Source of the DNA: a virus
IMG/VR virus record: IMGVR_UViG_3300037011_000581
Coordinates: 1-44,920 of that record
DNA: 44,920 bases
Direction: 5' to 3' (one strand)
Both the position numbers and the translations under genes were made by a program. Below are positions 1 through 8,258 of this stretch, piece after piece (within the stretch, counting starts at the first letter, position 1; each line of letters begins with the position of its first letter). The notes beneath the pieces were generated by a model that saw nothing but the letters and a program-made list of their open reading frames with translations, searched no databases and was not told the origin of the DNA.

Positions 1-127
1 GGGGTAGCCGTAGGCGCGGCGGTGCTGCTGGTCTGGAGGTTCGGCAGGCAGATCGGACGCGGGCTGATGTGGGCCGCGGGACTTGCTGCGGTGGTGGCTG
101 TCGCCTGGGCGCTGGCATCACAGGCCG
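1..127. repeat. Left copy of 127-bp exact terminal repeat
   Basis: These 127 bases are identical to 44794-44920. The gene that runs off the right end continues in frame here, so the molecule is circular, or terminally redundant, with a unique length of 44,793 bp. A repeat of exactly 127 bp equals a common assembler k-mer, so it is more likely an artefact of closing a circle than a biological terminal repeat. Confidence 0.95.
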
Positions 128-603
128 AGGCCAACCGCCAGGCAGCGGTGGCAACGACGGTGGCCGCTGCGGGGCAGACGGTGGCTACCACCATCGCTGC
201 GATTATGGTGGCTCTGGTTGTGGCGCTGGCGCTGGCCGTTGTAGCGTGTGTTCTCTATGTCCGACACCTGCGCCGGCGGTTGGTGTCCGCTGTCGCTCAA
301 GCGCAGCACCCTCCCCGGGTGTGGAGATCGGGACCAAATGCGCAGTGGGAGCGCGACGGGGAGGGAGACGCAGGCAACGGTGTGGCGGCGCTGGTTCCTG
401 TTCTGGCGGCGATACTGCAACAGCAACAGGCCCTCACGGTCCTGTTGGCAAATGACCAACGAGCGAGACCAGCCCGTAACATCCCCCAACTGCTCAGTTG
501 GTTCGAGCAGCCGGACGCTGTCGAGGGGGATGTGACCTTTATTGCTCCACCATCACCATCATTCCAACTGCCGCCACCAGCCGATGATTGGAGGTCAACG
601 TGA
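1..603 (+). CDS. Multi-pass membrane protein, 3' part (starts at 44764)
   Basis: This is the continuation of the gene that starts with ATG at 44764 and crosses the window edge; the frame is uninterrupted. The joined protein has about 210 residues. It shows three hydrophobic segments (about residues 5-22, 33-50 and 75-100), a basic stop-transfer stretch (RHLRRR), then a soluble Pro/Gln-rich tail. No family is recognised. The stop overlaps the start of the following lipoprotein gene (GTGA at 600-603), so the two are translationally coupled. The neighbours are a lipoprotein and an FtsK-like ATPase, which suggests an envelope-associated DNA-handling or transfer-like group, but this is inference from context only. 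Confidence 0.8.
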   Translation, partial: GVAVGAAVLLVWRFGRQIGRGLMWAAGLAAVVAVAWALASQAEANRQAAVATTVAAAGQTVATTIAAIMVALVVALALAVVACVLYVRHLRRRLVSAVAQAQHPPRVWRSGPNAQWERDGEGDAGNGVAALVPVLAAILQQQQALTVLLANDQRARPARNIPQLLSWFEQPDAVEGDVTFIAPPSPSFQLPPPADDWRST

Positions 604-1724
604 GGCGCAAGGTGTGGTTTGGGGTGGCCTGCTGCGTGGTCGTGGCGGCGCTGGCGCTGACGGCGTGCGCTCCGATGACGTCACCGGATGGCGGCGCTAC
701 GTTCGGGATGGAAGGGACAGCGGTGACGTCGCCCACGCCCAGCGCCAGCCCGGTTGATGCCCAGGTCGTGACGCTGGTCGCTGCGATCGGGGCCGGGTCG
801 GATGCGAGCGCGGCGGAGGTCGAGGCGGCGCAGTTGCGCGCAACGGCAGACGAGGCTTGGAGGATGGTCACGGCAGAGGCTCAACGACGGTTGGACGAGC
901 AAGCTGCGGAAGAGGAAGAGTTTTGGTTCAACGTGACCAAGACGGCCGTTGCTGCCGCTCAGAGCGCCTGCGAGACCGCCACGGCGGTCTATCGCGTTGG
1001 CCAGACTGCAACGGCTGACGCCCAGGTTACTGAAACGGCTGACGCCAAATCATGCCAGACCGCAACGGCGGTTGGTGGGGCTACGGCGACGACTGCAGCT
1101 GCTGCGCAGCAGACCCACGCGGCAGCGCCGACGGCGACCGCCTTTGCCCGAATGATCCGCCGAGAGGAGCGTCAGGACCGCCAGGCAGCCACGATGGAAA
1201 CGATCTTTTGGATCCTGGTCGTTTTGGCGGTTGTCATTGGTGGGTACGCCGGGTGGAGGGCTTTCAAGGCGTGGGAGTTGAAAAAGCGCCAAGTCCACCG
1301 CGACGAGAACGGTGCGTTGCCTGCGCTCGTTCACCAACCGGACTTGGCTGAATATATCGCAAGTCTTCTATGGGCCATGGCCCAGGGCCTGGAACTGCCA
1401 GAGCCAGGGAAGGTTATCGTGAACAACATGGAGCGGGTGCCTACTGGAGTGTGGACGATTTCCCCGAGCGGCGCTGAGGCACAGCCGATGTCCAGCCCGG
1501 ATGATCAAGCGGAGGTCACGCGGCGGGCGCAGATCATTGAGTTGGCTCTGGCGCTTGCGGCGAGCAACGGCGGGGGAGGGCTTCCCGGACAACCAAGTTT
1601 GTTGCCATCCTCACCGACGGCGCGGCCAGTGGTTCGCGTGCTGCCGGCAGATGAGAGCGCGCGGTTGCTGCGGGTCGTCCGCCAGGAGTTGGTTGCACCA
1701 GATGACGAGGAGCAAAATGGCTGA
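600..1724 (+). CDS. Predicted lipoprotein with internal membrane anchor
   Basis: The start is placed at GTG 600, five bases after GGAGG (590-594); an upstream TTG at 588 lies on the ribosome-binding site and is rejected. The 374-residue product begins with a basic n-region, a hydrophobic core and a lipobox (LTAC), so export and lipidation at the Cys near residue 22 are predicted. It continues with an Ala/Thr/Glu-rich, probably helical region, a second transmembrane segment at about residues 201-222, and a soluble C-terminal part. Thr-Ala-Thr-rich linkers resemble those of Chloroflexota surface proteins (weak host hint). It overlaps the next gene by 8 bp. The function is unknown; an envelope partner of the downstream ATPase is plausible. 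Confidence 0.8.
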   Translation: MRRKVWFGVACCVVVAALALTACAPMTSPDGGATFGMEGTAVTSPTPSASPVDAQVVTLVAAIGAGSDASAAEVEAAQLRATADEAWRMVTAEAQRRLDEQAAEEEEFWFNVTKTAVAAAQSACETATAVYRVGQTATADAQVTETADAKSCQTATAVGGATATTAAAAQQTHAAAPTATAFARMIRREERQDRQAATMETIFWILVVLAVVIGGYAGWRAFKAWELKKRQVHRDENGALPALVHQPDLAEYIASLLWAMAQGLELPEPGKVIVNNMERVPTGVWTISPSGAEAQPMSSPDDQAEVTRRAQIIELALALAASNGGGGLPGQPSLLPSSPTARPVVRVLPADESARLLRVVRQELVAPDDEEQNG

Positions 1725-3018
1725 TCCAATGCAGAGCTATATGCAGCGAGCGGAGGAGCTGGCCGTCCAAGTCCCCAAGGCAATGAGCGGGTTGGGGCGG
1801 GAACCACTGTTTTCCTCGTGGGGGCTGGCCGTCGCGCCGGACGTTGTTGCTGTGGTGGCGACGCTCAATGTGCGTGGCCTCCTGGCCCGGGCGGCCGACG
1901 CCCAGCAGCGGTTCTCGCCGGCCGCGTACACTGATCCCAAGTTTCTGCACAATCTGTCTACTGCGCTGCGCGGGGTGCGTGTCTGCGCGATCAATACGGA
2001 TGGCGTGCGGTTGGCGTTTGTGCTGTCGAAAATCCCCAAGTTGCCCAGGCGAGCCGAGTTCCCCGGCACCGAGCGCGGTCGGGTCGCGGTCGGGGTAGGG
2101 CTGGCCGGGCCGGTGTGGACGCGCTGGGAGGATGTGCGGGTGATGCTGGTCGCGGGGATGCAGGGTTCGGGCAAGTCAAACTTTTTGCGGCTGATGGTCC
2201 ACCAGGCGCTGGCGGATGGGGCGGCGCTGCTGCTGTCCGATCCGCACCAGACTACGTTCCCGATGCTGGCGTCGTCGCCGGCGCTGCTGGCCCCTATCGC
2301 GCACTCGCCGGATGAGACGCGGGCGATTGTCGAGCTGGCCGTCGCGGAATGCGAGCGGCGGGCAGCGATCTATCCGTCCGTGCCCGGGTTCCCGGAGGGG
2401 CTGGACGAGTACAATGAGGCGGCGCGCAAGGCTGGCGGGGAATTGCTCCCGCGCGTGATGGTGGTGCTGGACGAGTTCTCGGCGACGGCTGCGGCGCTCG
2501 GCGGTGGCCGGGCGGACTTTTGCGCTCGTGTCGCGGCGCGACTCGGCTGGGAGGGACGCAAGTTCGGCGTCCGCACGATTTTCTCGGCGCAGGCGTTCCC
2601 GGTTGACCTGGTTGGTGGGCTGCGCCAGCAGACGGATGCGGTTGTCGCGTTCCAGATGCGCGGGGCAGCAATGGCGCGGGCGATTGACTGCCCGGCGGCG
2701 ACCCGGATGCGCGTGCCAGGTCGGGCGGTGACGGACCGGTGGGGGATCTTGCAGACGTACCGGTTGGACAAGGCGCTGCTCGTTGATCACGCCGGGCCGA
2801 CGCTGACCGCAGAGGAGCGGGCGCTGGTCGAGCGGGCGATCCGGGAGGCCGAGGGGCGGATGTCCATTCCGCTCCTGCAGGAGTGGGGATTGGCCGAGCG
2901 GGCGGCGCGCAAGTTGGTCGAGGAATTTGAGGGGCGGCGCTGGCTGGAAAAGCGGCCCGACCAGGCCAATGCCCGGTATGTGACTGAAGCGTTGGTCAAA
3001 CTGATGGAGGAAAAATGA
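1717..3018 (+). CDS. FtsK/HerA-like P-loop ATPase (putative DNA translocase)
   Basis: The start is ATG 1717, behind GAGGAG at 1707-1712. The 433-residue protein has a Walker A motif (GMQGSGKSN, about residues 147-155), a Walker B motif (VMVVLDEFS, near residue 250) and an FtsK-style sensor region with 'FSAQ' after it. The C-terminal 60 residues resemble a small winged-helix unit (LLQEWGLAERAARKLVEEFE...). Members of this superfamily pump double-stranded DNA through a pore. Here the two preceding genes encode membrane proteins that could anchor it. Such ATPases occur in plasmid transfer, chromosome partition and phage-plasmids; which role applies here cannot be told. It is not the packaging terminase, which lies at 19651. 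Confidence 0.85.
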   Translation: MADPMQSYMQRAEELAVQVPKAMSGLGREPLFSSWGLAVAPDVVAVVATLNVRGLLARAADAQQRFSPAAYTDPKFLHNLSTALRGVRVCAINTDGVRLAFVLSKIPKLPRRAEFPGTERGRVAVGVGLAGPVWTRWEDVRVMLVAGMQGSGKSNFLRLMVHQALADGAALLLSDPHQTTFPMLASSPALLAPIAHSPDETRAIVELAVAECERRAAIYPSVPGFPEGLDEYNEAARKAGGELLPRVMVVLDEFSATAAALGGGRADFCARVAARLGWEGRKFGVRTIFSAQAFPVDLVGGLRQQTDAVVAFQMRGAAMARAIDCPAATRMRVPGRAVTDRWGILQTYRLDKALLVDHAGPTLTAEERALVERAIREAEGRMSIPLLQEWGLAERAARKLVEEFEGRRWLEKRPDQANARYVTEALVKLMEEK

Positions 3019-3281
3019 TCCGAACAGCACCTTTGATACTTCTTGCTGCGGAACTAGTCGAGCTGGTCGCTGTGCTGCGCAAAGATGGCGAGCTGCAAAT
3101 AATCAGCGACAGCTTGACTCGGTACGCAAAAGATCACAAGCACGAACCTTTTATCTGCTCCGCAGACGCGAAGCAGATAGCCAAAAGCGCAGTTATATGG
3201 AAAACCACGCTGATCATCCTGAAAACCGAGTGCGATATGGAAACTGAGGGAATGGTCGCCGAGGAGGATCTACCATTTTGA
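3015..3281 (+). CDS. Hypothetical small protein
   Basis: The 88-residue product starts in an ATGA overlap with the FtsK-like gene, so the two are coupled. The N-terminus is moderately hydrophobic (MIRTAPLILLAAELVELVAV) but is interrupted by acidic residues and is more likely an amphipathic helix than a membrane span. The C-terminus is acidic. No family is recognised. Its stop codon lies inside the TTTGAC repeat array. Confidence 0.7.
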   Translation: MIRTAPLILLAAELVELVAVLRKDGELQIISDSLTRYAKDHKHEPFICSADAKQIAKSAVIWKTTLIILKTECDMETEGMVAEEDLPF

Positions 3282-3328
3282 CCGGTTTGACAGGTTTGAC
3301 ACGGTTTGACAGGTTTGACGGTTTGACA
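3277..3328. repeat. Iteron-like array of six TTTGAC units
   Basis: TTTGAC starts at 3277, 3286, 3295, 3305, 3314 and 3322, giving periods of 9, 9, 10, 9 and 8 bp, with GG before five of the six copies. The array is directly upstream of dispersed site S1 and about 1.3 kb before the primase gene. Helically phased short repeats next to replication genes are typical of initiator-binding iterons or of regulator arrays. No initiator protein is obvious, so a replication origin is a hypothesis. Confidence 0.65.
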
Positions 3329-3335
3329 GCAGATA

Positions 3336-3363
3336 GGCACAATAATCGCGGTTATGAGACGAG
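3336..3363 (+). promoter_or_regulatory. Dispersed 28-bp site S1
   Basis: This is a copy of the family GGCnCA-ATAATNNNNNTTAT-GRGACGAG; here the core is ATAATCGCGGTTAT. It ends 12 bp before the ATG at 3376 and overlaps the ribosome-binding region. Its arms have partial dyad symmetry (ATAA-N6-TTAT). See the finding on the ten-member family. Confidence 0.85.
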
Positions 3364-3375
3364 GAGGACGCAAAC

Positions 3376-3627
3376 ATGAAACGAACCATCTGCGAATACG
3401 AGGTGGACGGCGTGAGCCAGGAAACGATGTACCGGATCGCCGGCAGGATGACGATGGCAGAGTTCTTGGTCACCGGGCGGTCAACTCTGGTTCTCGATGG
3501 CAATGGGAAACCCCGCTACAACTTATACTTGCACGTTTACGGAGACCAACCTGACCAGGCATGGTTCGAGAAAGTGGTCAGGGAGGAGTTGACTATCGCC
3601 AGACAAATTCCGTTGGAGGTATCATGA
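3376..3627 (+). CDS. Hypothetical protein
   Basis: The 83-residue protein starts at an ATG behind GAGGAGG (3361-3367), immediately after site S1. It contains alternating strand-like segments (STLVLDGNGKPRYNLYLHVYG) and a C-terminal helix. No family is recognised. It overlaps the following membrane/winged-helix gene by 4 bp and is probably the first gene of the early replication operon. Confidence 0.7.
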   Translation: MKRTICEYEVDGVSQETMYRIAGRMTMAEFLVTGRSTLVLDGNGKPRYNLYLHVYGDQPDQAWFEKVVREELTIARQIPLEVS

Positions 3628-4409
3628 ACAACTTTTTGACCAAGTTCTTGTCGTCCGCGTCGCAGTGGGAGGACGCTGTCGTTGATCTGGTGTCGCGCTG
3701 GATCCCCTGGCTGGCGCCGGTGCCGACGGCGTACATGATCGGGGCGGCGGCGGTGCGCAATATGGGTCTCCCCGTCCCGGTCGCGGTGGTGGCGGCGGTG
3801 GTGATCGAGGCGCTAGGATTCGCCTCGGTGTATCTGGCGGTGACGTTCCTCGAGTACAATGCGACGCGCAAGTCCGGCTACCCCCAAGCTCCCCTCGTCC
3901 TGGCCCTGCTGATCGTTGTAATATACTTTTGCGCGGTGGTGATGTTGACGATCGTGCTGGATCAACGACCCGACCTGATGCACTGGGCGTACATCCTCTT
4001 TATCCTGCTGTCGTTCTCGGGGGCATCGGTGCGGGCGCTGCAAAACGACCATCGCCGGAGGTTGGCAGTGATCGAGCAGGCGCGGGAGGAGCGGCGGGGA
4101 AACCGTCAAGCGAACCGTCAAGCGAATCGTCCAACTGAACGTCCAGCATGGGACGGTGAATCGTCTGGTAATGTGTACAATATCAGGACATTGGACGGTA
4201 GAATGGACGTTCTAGCTGCTGGCCGTCAAGCAAAGCACGACAGATTGTTGGACAGTATTTTGGACGTTTACAGGACACAGCCGGACGCCGGGCCGACGGC
4301 GGTCGGGCGGGCGGTTGGGGCATCGCGCTCGACGGTTTACAACTGCCTGGAGGAACTGAAGCGTGCCGGCAGGGTTCGGCGGAATGGGAACGGGTTCGAG
4401 GTGGTGTGA
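3624..4409 (+). CDS. Membrane-anchored winged-helix DNA-binding protein
   Basis: The start is ATG 3624 after GGAGG. The 261-residue protein has an N-terminal membrane domain of about four hydrophobic segments (roughly residues 25-50, 53-75, 88-112 and 118-135). A basic Arg/Asn/Gln-rich linker with NRQA repeats follows, then a C-terminal winged helix (AVGRAVGASRSTVYNCLEELKRAGRVRR, about residues 226-253). The wHTH resembles MarR/ArsR-type or replication-initiator domains. A DNA-binding domain tethered to the membrane, directly before the primase, could dock the replicating genome at the membrane or act as a one-component regulator. The linker coding region contains repeated GGACGT/CGTCC motifs at about 4127-4275. 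Confidence 0.75.
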   Translation: MNNFLTKFLSSASQWEDAVVDLVSRWIPWLAPVPTAYMIGAAAVRNMGLPVPVAVVAAVVIEALGFASVYLAVTFLEYNATRKSGYPQAPLVLALLIVVIYFCAVVMLTIVLDQRPDLMHWAYILFILLSFSGASVRALQNDHRRRLAVIEQAREERRGNRQANRQANRPTERPAWDGESSGNVYNIRTLDGRMDVLAAGRQAKHDRLLDSILDVYRTQPDAGPTAVGRAVGASRSTVYNCLEELKRAGRVRRNGNGFEVV

Positions 4410-4410
4410 G

Positions 4411-4626
4411 ATGGCAACGGGGATTTGCCGGGTCTGCGGGGCGGTGATAGGCTGGCGGATGACCAGGTCGGGCCGCTGGCAGCCGGTGGATTCCGATGGC
4501 CAAGTTCACTTTCCGACGTGCCGGCGACGGGTCGCCGACGGGCGCGCGATGGTAAGGACGTGGTACGACAGGTTGCAGGCGCAGGTCGCCAAATCCAGTG
4601 AGAGAGGAGTAAACGATGAGGGTTGA
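4411..4626 (+). CDS. Small zinc-ribbon-like protein
   Basis: The start is ATG 4411, just after the preceding stop. The 71-residue product has CRVC near its N-terminus and a downstream HFPTC, a plausible CxxC...HxxxC metal site. It ends 11 bp inside the primase gene, so it is coupled to it. Small zinc proteins next to phage primases are often nucleic-acid-binding accessories. No family name can be given. Confidence 0.7.
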   Translation: MATGICRVCGAVIGWRMTRSGRWQPVDSDGQVHFPTCRRRVADGRAMVRTWYDRLQAQVAKSSERGVNDEG

Positions 4627-7600
4627 CGAGATCAAGGACAAACTCGACATTGCCGCGATCATTGGCAAGTACGTCAAGCTGGAACGGGCCGGTGGAAATT
4701 TCAAGGGGCTGTGCCCGTTCCACCAGGAGAAAACACCGTCGTTTGTGGTGTTCCCGGATAGCCAGCGGTGGCAGTGCTTTGGCGCGTGCAACGCCGGCGG
4801 GGACGTGTTTGATTTTGTTGTCCAGCGGGAGGGGTGGGATTTCAAGACGGCGCTGGCCGAGTTGGCGCGGGCGGCCGGGGTGAGGCTGCCAGAGTGGTCG
4901 GAGAAGGCGCAACAGGCTGTGGAGACGGAGCGCGGGCAAGAGGCGATCCTGGACGTTGCGGTGAGGTTTTGGGAGTCCATGATGTGGGCAGGGACGGACT
5001 CTCCGGGCCTGGCATACGCGCGCGGGCGCGGGTGGGATGACAAGACGATCAAGGCTGCTCGCCTGGGGTACTGGGACGGGAACTTGGCCGCTCTGCGGGC
5101 GGCGTTGTCGGCGGCCGGGGTGGATCTCAATGCTCCGGCAGCGCAGGCGGTCTTACGGACGCCAGGCAGGTCGCTGATCTATCCGCATTGTAGGTATGGC
5201 CGCAGCACGTATTACGCGACTCGGTCTATCGTCGAAAAGAAGCACTGGAATCTCCCCAGGGCGTTGGTAGGTGAAAAGAGACCCTATTTCAACTGGCTGT
5301 GGAATCACCGAGCGAGCGCGGTGGTGATTGTGGAGGGTCAGGGAGATGCGGTTTCGCTGGGCCAGTTGGGGATTGCGGCGGCGGCGCGGGCGGGTTCAAC
5401 TGTCAGCGAGATGCTGATGGCAGAGGTGCGAGGCCGTAAGGGGTTGGTTTTTGTTGGGGTGGAGGGGAACCCTGCCGGCGAGAAGGCGCTGGACGGGCTG
5501 GCTGCGCTCGTTGGGCCACTGGCGCGGGTGCTGCGCTGGTCGTCGGCGTGGGACTGGAAAGGGGTTGAGGACGCGAACGATGTTCTTGCTCGTGCGCTGG
5601 CGGAAGGCGGCAGAACGGTCAAGGATGTGGAGGCGCGGGTTCGGCGGATGATGCAAGATGCTCAGACGTGGATTGACGTCCTGATCTCTCGTGTGCGGGA
5701 TGCAGAGGACAAGGATGCAGCGATCCGCGATCTGTTCCAGGCGATAGCCCGGCTGGATTCGTTTGGCCTGGCGCGAATTCGGGAGCAGGTGGCCCGCGAT
5801 CTGGATATGTCGCTCGGAACGGTTGATGGGTTGCTCCGGGCGGTACGCGCGGAGAGCGGGCTGGACGCCGACGGGCAGCCCATTTATCTTACGGTCGGGG
5901 GACGCATATCGCGGAGGGTCCACGATCGGCTCGGCGGCGACTCGATCATGCCGCTGTGCAATTTCGAGGCGCTGATTGTGCGGGACGTGATGGAGGATGA
6001 TGGTGAGATGCAAGTACGGCGGTTCACGATGGCCGGCAAGTTGGCGGATGGCGCCCAGTTGCCAGAGGTCGAGATTGAGGCTGGAGAGTTTACGCAGATG
6101 AATTGGGTGCTACCCAAGTGGGGGGCCCGGGCGCAGGTTTGCGCCGGGGGTTCGACCAAGGATCACTTACGGGCAGCGATCCAGGCGCTCAGTCAAGCAG
6201 ATGGGCGTGAGGTTGATACGAGATACGAATACAGCCACCTGGGATGGAGACAGGTAGGTAGTCAGATGATCTATTTGCACGGCGGTGGAGCTATTGGGAT
6301 GGAGGGGATCCAGGTGAGGATTTTCCGGGACTTGGCGCGGTACGTCCTTCCAGGAGTTGGCGGAGATGTGCAAGCGGCGATGAAGGCAAGCCTCAAGTTT
6401 CTGGACGTGGCTAAGTGGGAGGTGACAATCCCGCTGTGGTCGGCGATGTATCTGGCCCCGCTGTCCAGCCTTGTTTCTCCGTCGTTCACGATCTGGATTT
6501 TTGGTGAGACCGGTTCAATGAAATCCACGCTGACAGCACTCGCGCTGTGCCACTATGGGAATTTCTCCTATAACACGCCGCCAGCCTCTTGGGAGACGAC
6601 GGCGGGAGCGCTGGAGAAAAAGGCGTTTCTGTGCAAAGACGCGCCTCTTTGGATTGACGATTATACCACCAAGGGGACGGCGCATGGGATGAACGATGTC
6701 GTGAGGATCGCCGACCAACTGCTGCGCAGTTGGGGGAACAGGTCCGGCCGTGCTCGGTTGCAATCAAGTACGGCCTTTCGCAGCACCTATCCCCCACGAG
6801 GATTGGTTATCAGCACGGCGGAGATTCTTCCACCAGGTCAGAGTATCCTATCCAGGTTGTACACCGTCGAGGTATCCGCTAACGCGGTTACGCGGGGAGC
6901 GGGCAGCGCACTGACTGTCGCACAGACGGAAGAGCAGCAATTGTACTCGACGGCGATGGTTGGGTACATTACCTGGCTGGCCAGCCGGTGGGATGGTCTG
7001 GAGGCCGCGTTGCTCGATGAGATTCTGAAACGCACGGAGGAGGCGCGGGCTGCAGGCCAGCACTTACGGATGCCCCGGAACGCGGCGACCATGCTTGTTG
7101 GGCTGAAACTGGGGTTGGAGTATGCGCAGCACGTCGGCGCGATCAGCGCGGACGACTGCGCCGCCATGATCGAGACTGGTTGGAGAATCCTGCTGTCTGT
7201 CGGTGAGATGCAGCACGAGATTGTCGTCGAGGAACAGCCGGTAGAGATGTACATGAGCGCGCTTGAACAACTATTTGCCCAGGGCGTGGCGTACCTACAG
7301 AGACACGATTCTGACGTTCGGGAAACTCTTCCGGAGCAGACAGCAATTAACGCCGAGATGTTGGGATGGTTCGACGACTATTTTTGGTACCTGATTCCTC
7401 GTGCTACGTACAACGCTGTACGAGAGTTCTATCGCGCCGGGGGGACGGTTTTCCCGGATACGGACCGGGGGATCCGGTCGAAACTGGCAGAGAGACAGAT
7501 GTTACTCCCGCAAGGAGACCGCTTTACATACGTGCTTTCGCATAAAGATAATACCTCGGTGCGCGTTTTGAGAATAAAGAGACCCATAGCTGGAAACGGT

Positions 7601-7681
7601 AATACCGGTAATACTGATAATAATGGTAATAGTAGTAGTGTAGATGTGGTTGTTGCTGGTGATCCCCACACTGTCTCTTAG
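4616..7681 (+). CDS. Primase-helicase: CHC2 zinc finger, Toprim and P-loop ATPase
   Basis: The 1021-residue replication protein opens with a DnaG-type zinc finger (C33-x2-H36 ... C54-x3-C58), followed by primase-like sequence. Toprim motif I is EGQGDA at about residue 240; the second acidic motif is atypical (VGVEGNPAGEKA, lacking the usual DxD). A large middle region leads to a helicase-type P-loop, FGETGSMKST (about 629-638), and a Walker B-like LWIDDYT (about 680). The arrangement matches phage fused primase-helicases that make primers and unwind DNA at the fork. The C-terminal tail is Asn/Gly/Ser-rich and is encoded by GGTAAT-like repeats (7598-7640). No DNA polymerase was found, so host polymerase is presumably used. 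Confidence 0.85.
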   Translation: MRVDEIKDKLDIAAIIGKYVKLERAGGNFKGLCPFHQEKTPSFVVFPDSQRWQCFGACNAGGDVFDFVVQREGWDFKTALAELARAAGVRLPEWSEKAQQAVETERGQEAILDVAVRFWESMMWAGTDSPGLAYARGRGWDDKTIKAARLGYWDGNLAALRAALSAAGVDLNAPAAQAVLRTPGRSLIYPHCRYGRSTYYATRSIVEKKHWNLPRALVGEKRPYFNWLWNHRASAVVIVEGQGDAVSLGQLGIAAAARAGSTVSEMLMAEVRGRKGLVFVGVEGNPAGEKALDGLAALVGPLARVLRWSSAWDWKGVEDANDVLARALAEGGRTVKDVEARVRRMMQDAQTWIDVLISRVRDAEDKDAAIRDLFQAIARLDSFGLARIREQVARDLDMSLGTVDGLLRAVRAESGLDADGQPIYLTVGGRISRRVHDRLGGDSIMPLCNFEALIVRDVMEDDGEMQVRRFTMAGKLADGAQLPEVEIEAGEFTQMNWVLPKWGARAQVCAGGSTKDHLRAAIQALSQADGREVDTRYEYSHLGWRQVGSQMIYLHGGGAIGMEGIQVRIFRDLARYVLPGVGGDVQAAMKASLKFLDVAKWEVTIPLWSAMYLAPLSSLVSPSFTIWIFGETGSMKSTLTALALCHYGNFSYNTPPASWETTAGALEKKAFLCKDAPLWIDDYTTKGTAHGMNDVVRIADQLLRSWGNRSGRARLQSSTAFRSTYPPRGLVISTAEILPPGQSILSRLYTVEVSANAVTRGAGSALTVAQTEEQQLYSTAMVGYITWLASRWDGLEAALLDEILKRTEEARAAGQHLRMPRNAATMLVGLKLGLEYAQHVGAISADDCAAMIETGWRILLSVGEMQHEIVVEEQPVEMYMSALEQLFAQGVAYLQRHDSDVRETLPEQTAINAEMLGWFDDYFWYLIPRATYNAVREFYRAGGTVFPDTDRGIRSKLAERQMLLPQGDRFTYVLSHKDNTSVRVLRIKRPIAGNGNTGNTDNNGNSSSVDVVVAGDPHTVS

Positions 7682-7687
7682 ATTTCA

Positions 7688-7727
7688 CTTACCGGTTTAC
7701 CGGTACTTACCGGTTTTACACTTTCCG
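7688..7727. repeat. ACCGGT repeat cluster after the primase gene
   Basis: ACCGGT occurs at 7691, 7699 and 7709 within TTACCGGTTT-like units; another copy lies at 7604 in the end of the primase gene. The 7682-7856 intergenic gap holds this cluster, a G-rich stretch and site S2, and no gene is seen in it. Short direct repeats bordering a replication gene could be initiator- or regulator-binding sites. Confidence 0.5.
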
Positions 7728-7803
7728 GAGATAGGGGGGGAGTTTTGCAAAAAACGGGGGAAGAAGGGCCGGCTTGGGGGAAGAGAAGTGGGTGCAAAAT
7801 TCA

Positions 7804-7831
7804 GGCACAATAATAATCGTTATTAGGCCAG
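7804..7831 (+). promoter_or_regulatory. Dispersed 28-bp site S2
   Basis: The core is ATAATAATCGTTAT, with GGCACA on the left and TAGGCCAG on the right, a weaker right arm than in most copies. It sits 25 bp before the ATG at 7857, which begins the ASCH-ParB-PRTRC operon. Confidence 0.8.
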
Positions 7832-7856
7832 AAAATTGACAACGGCGGAGGGGGCA

Positions 7857-8258
7857 ATGATTCTATCGTTCGCGTGGACGACTGAGGCGGTGCAGTCTGG
7901 GGTAAAATCGGTAACTAGACGGGTGTGGAGTGACCGGCATTTCAGGCAGTGGGTGGCGGCGTATCGCCGGGGAGATGTGTTTCACGATGCGTTTACCAGG
8001 TCGCCACGGTACGGGGGCAAGGGGTTCGGTTTCGTCAAGCTGGTGAAGGAGCCGTACAGGGAGAAGTTGTGGGATATGCCGGTCGAGGACCTGGCGGCGG
8101 AGGGGGGATACTGGAAAGACAAGGACGAGTTTATTGATCTGTTCGGGGGAGATGGGGGGCTGGTGGTGGCGGTTGTCCGGTTCAAGTTTGTATCGTTTGA
8201 GGAGTGGGGGTACGGCACGTTGCTCGAAAATCCAAGACACAAAAGGAGAAACAGATGA
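7857..8258 (+). CDS. ASCH-domain-like protein
   Basis: ATG 7857 follows GGAGGGGG; a TTG 21 bases upstream is rejected because it precedes the Shine-Dalgarno. The 133-residue protein begins MILSFAWTTEAVQSGVKSVTRR, a pattern typical of ASCH domains (PUA-like fold, proposed RNA-binding or nuclease regulators, frequent in phages). A beta-strand, FGFVKLVKEP, and a C-terminal VVAVVRFKFV follow, as expected for this fold. It overlaps the ParB-related gene by 4 bp and is the first gene of that operon. Confidence 0.7.
   Translation: MILSFAWTTEAVQSGVKSVTRRVWSDRHFRQWVAAYRRGDVFHDAFTRSPRYGGKGFGFVKLVKEPYREKLWDMPVEDLAAEGGYWKDKDEFIDLFGGDGGLVVAVVRFKFVSFEEWGYGTLLENPRHKRRNR

Noticed and set aside
1-127. Biological direct terminal repeats of the virion genome
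   Set aside because: The length equals a standard assembler k-mer and the repeat lies inside a coding region that reads through the junction, so circular closure is the simpler explanation.
1501-1716. Upstream in-frame extension of the FtsK-like gene
   Set aside because: It overlaps the lipoprotein gene by over 200 bp with Arg-rich nonsense-like sequence, whereas ATG 1717 has a good ribosome-binding site.
2176-3030. 284-codon minus-strand frame opposite the FtsK-like gene
   Set aside because: Arg/Pro-rich shadow; the + strand carries Walker motifs in frame.
3336-3363. Reading the S sites as phage promoters (ATAAT as -10)
   Set aside because: No consistent -35 partner is present, three of ten sites point against the only transcribed strand, and the conserved part is a two-armed 28-bp block rather than a -10 box.
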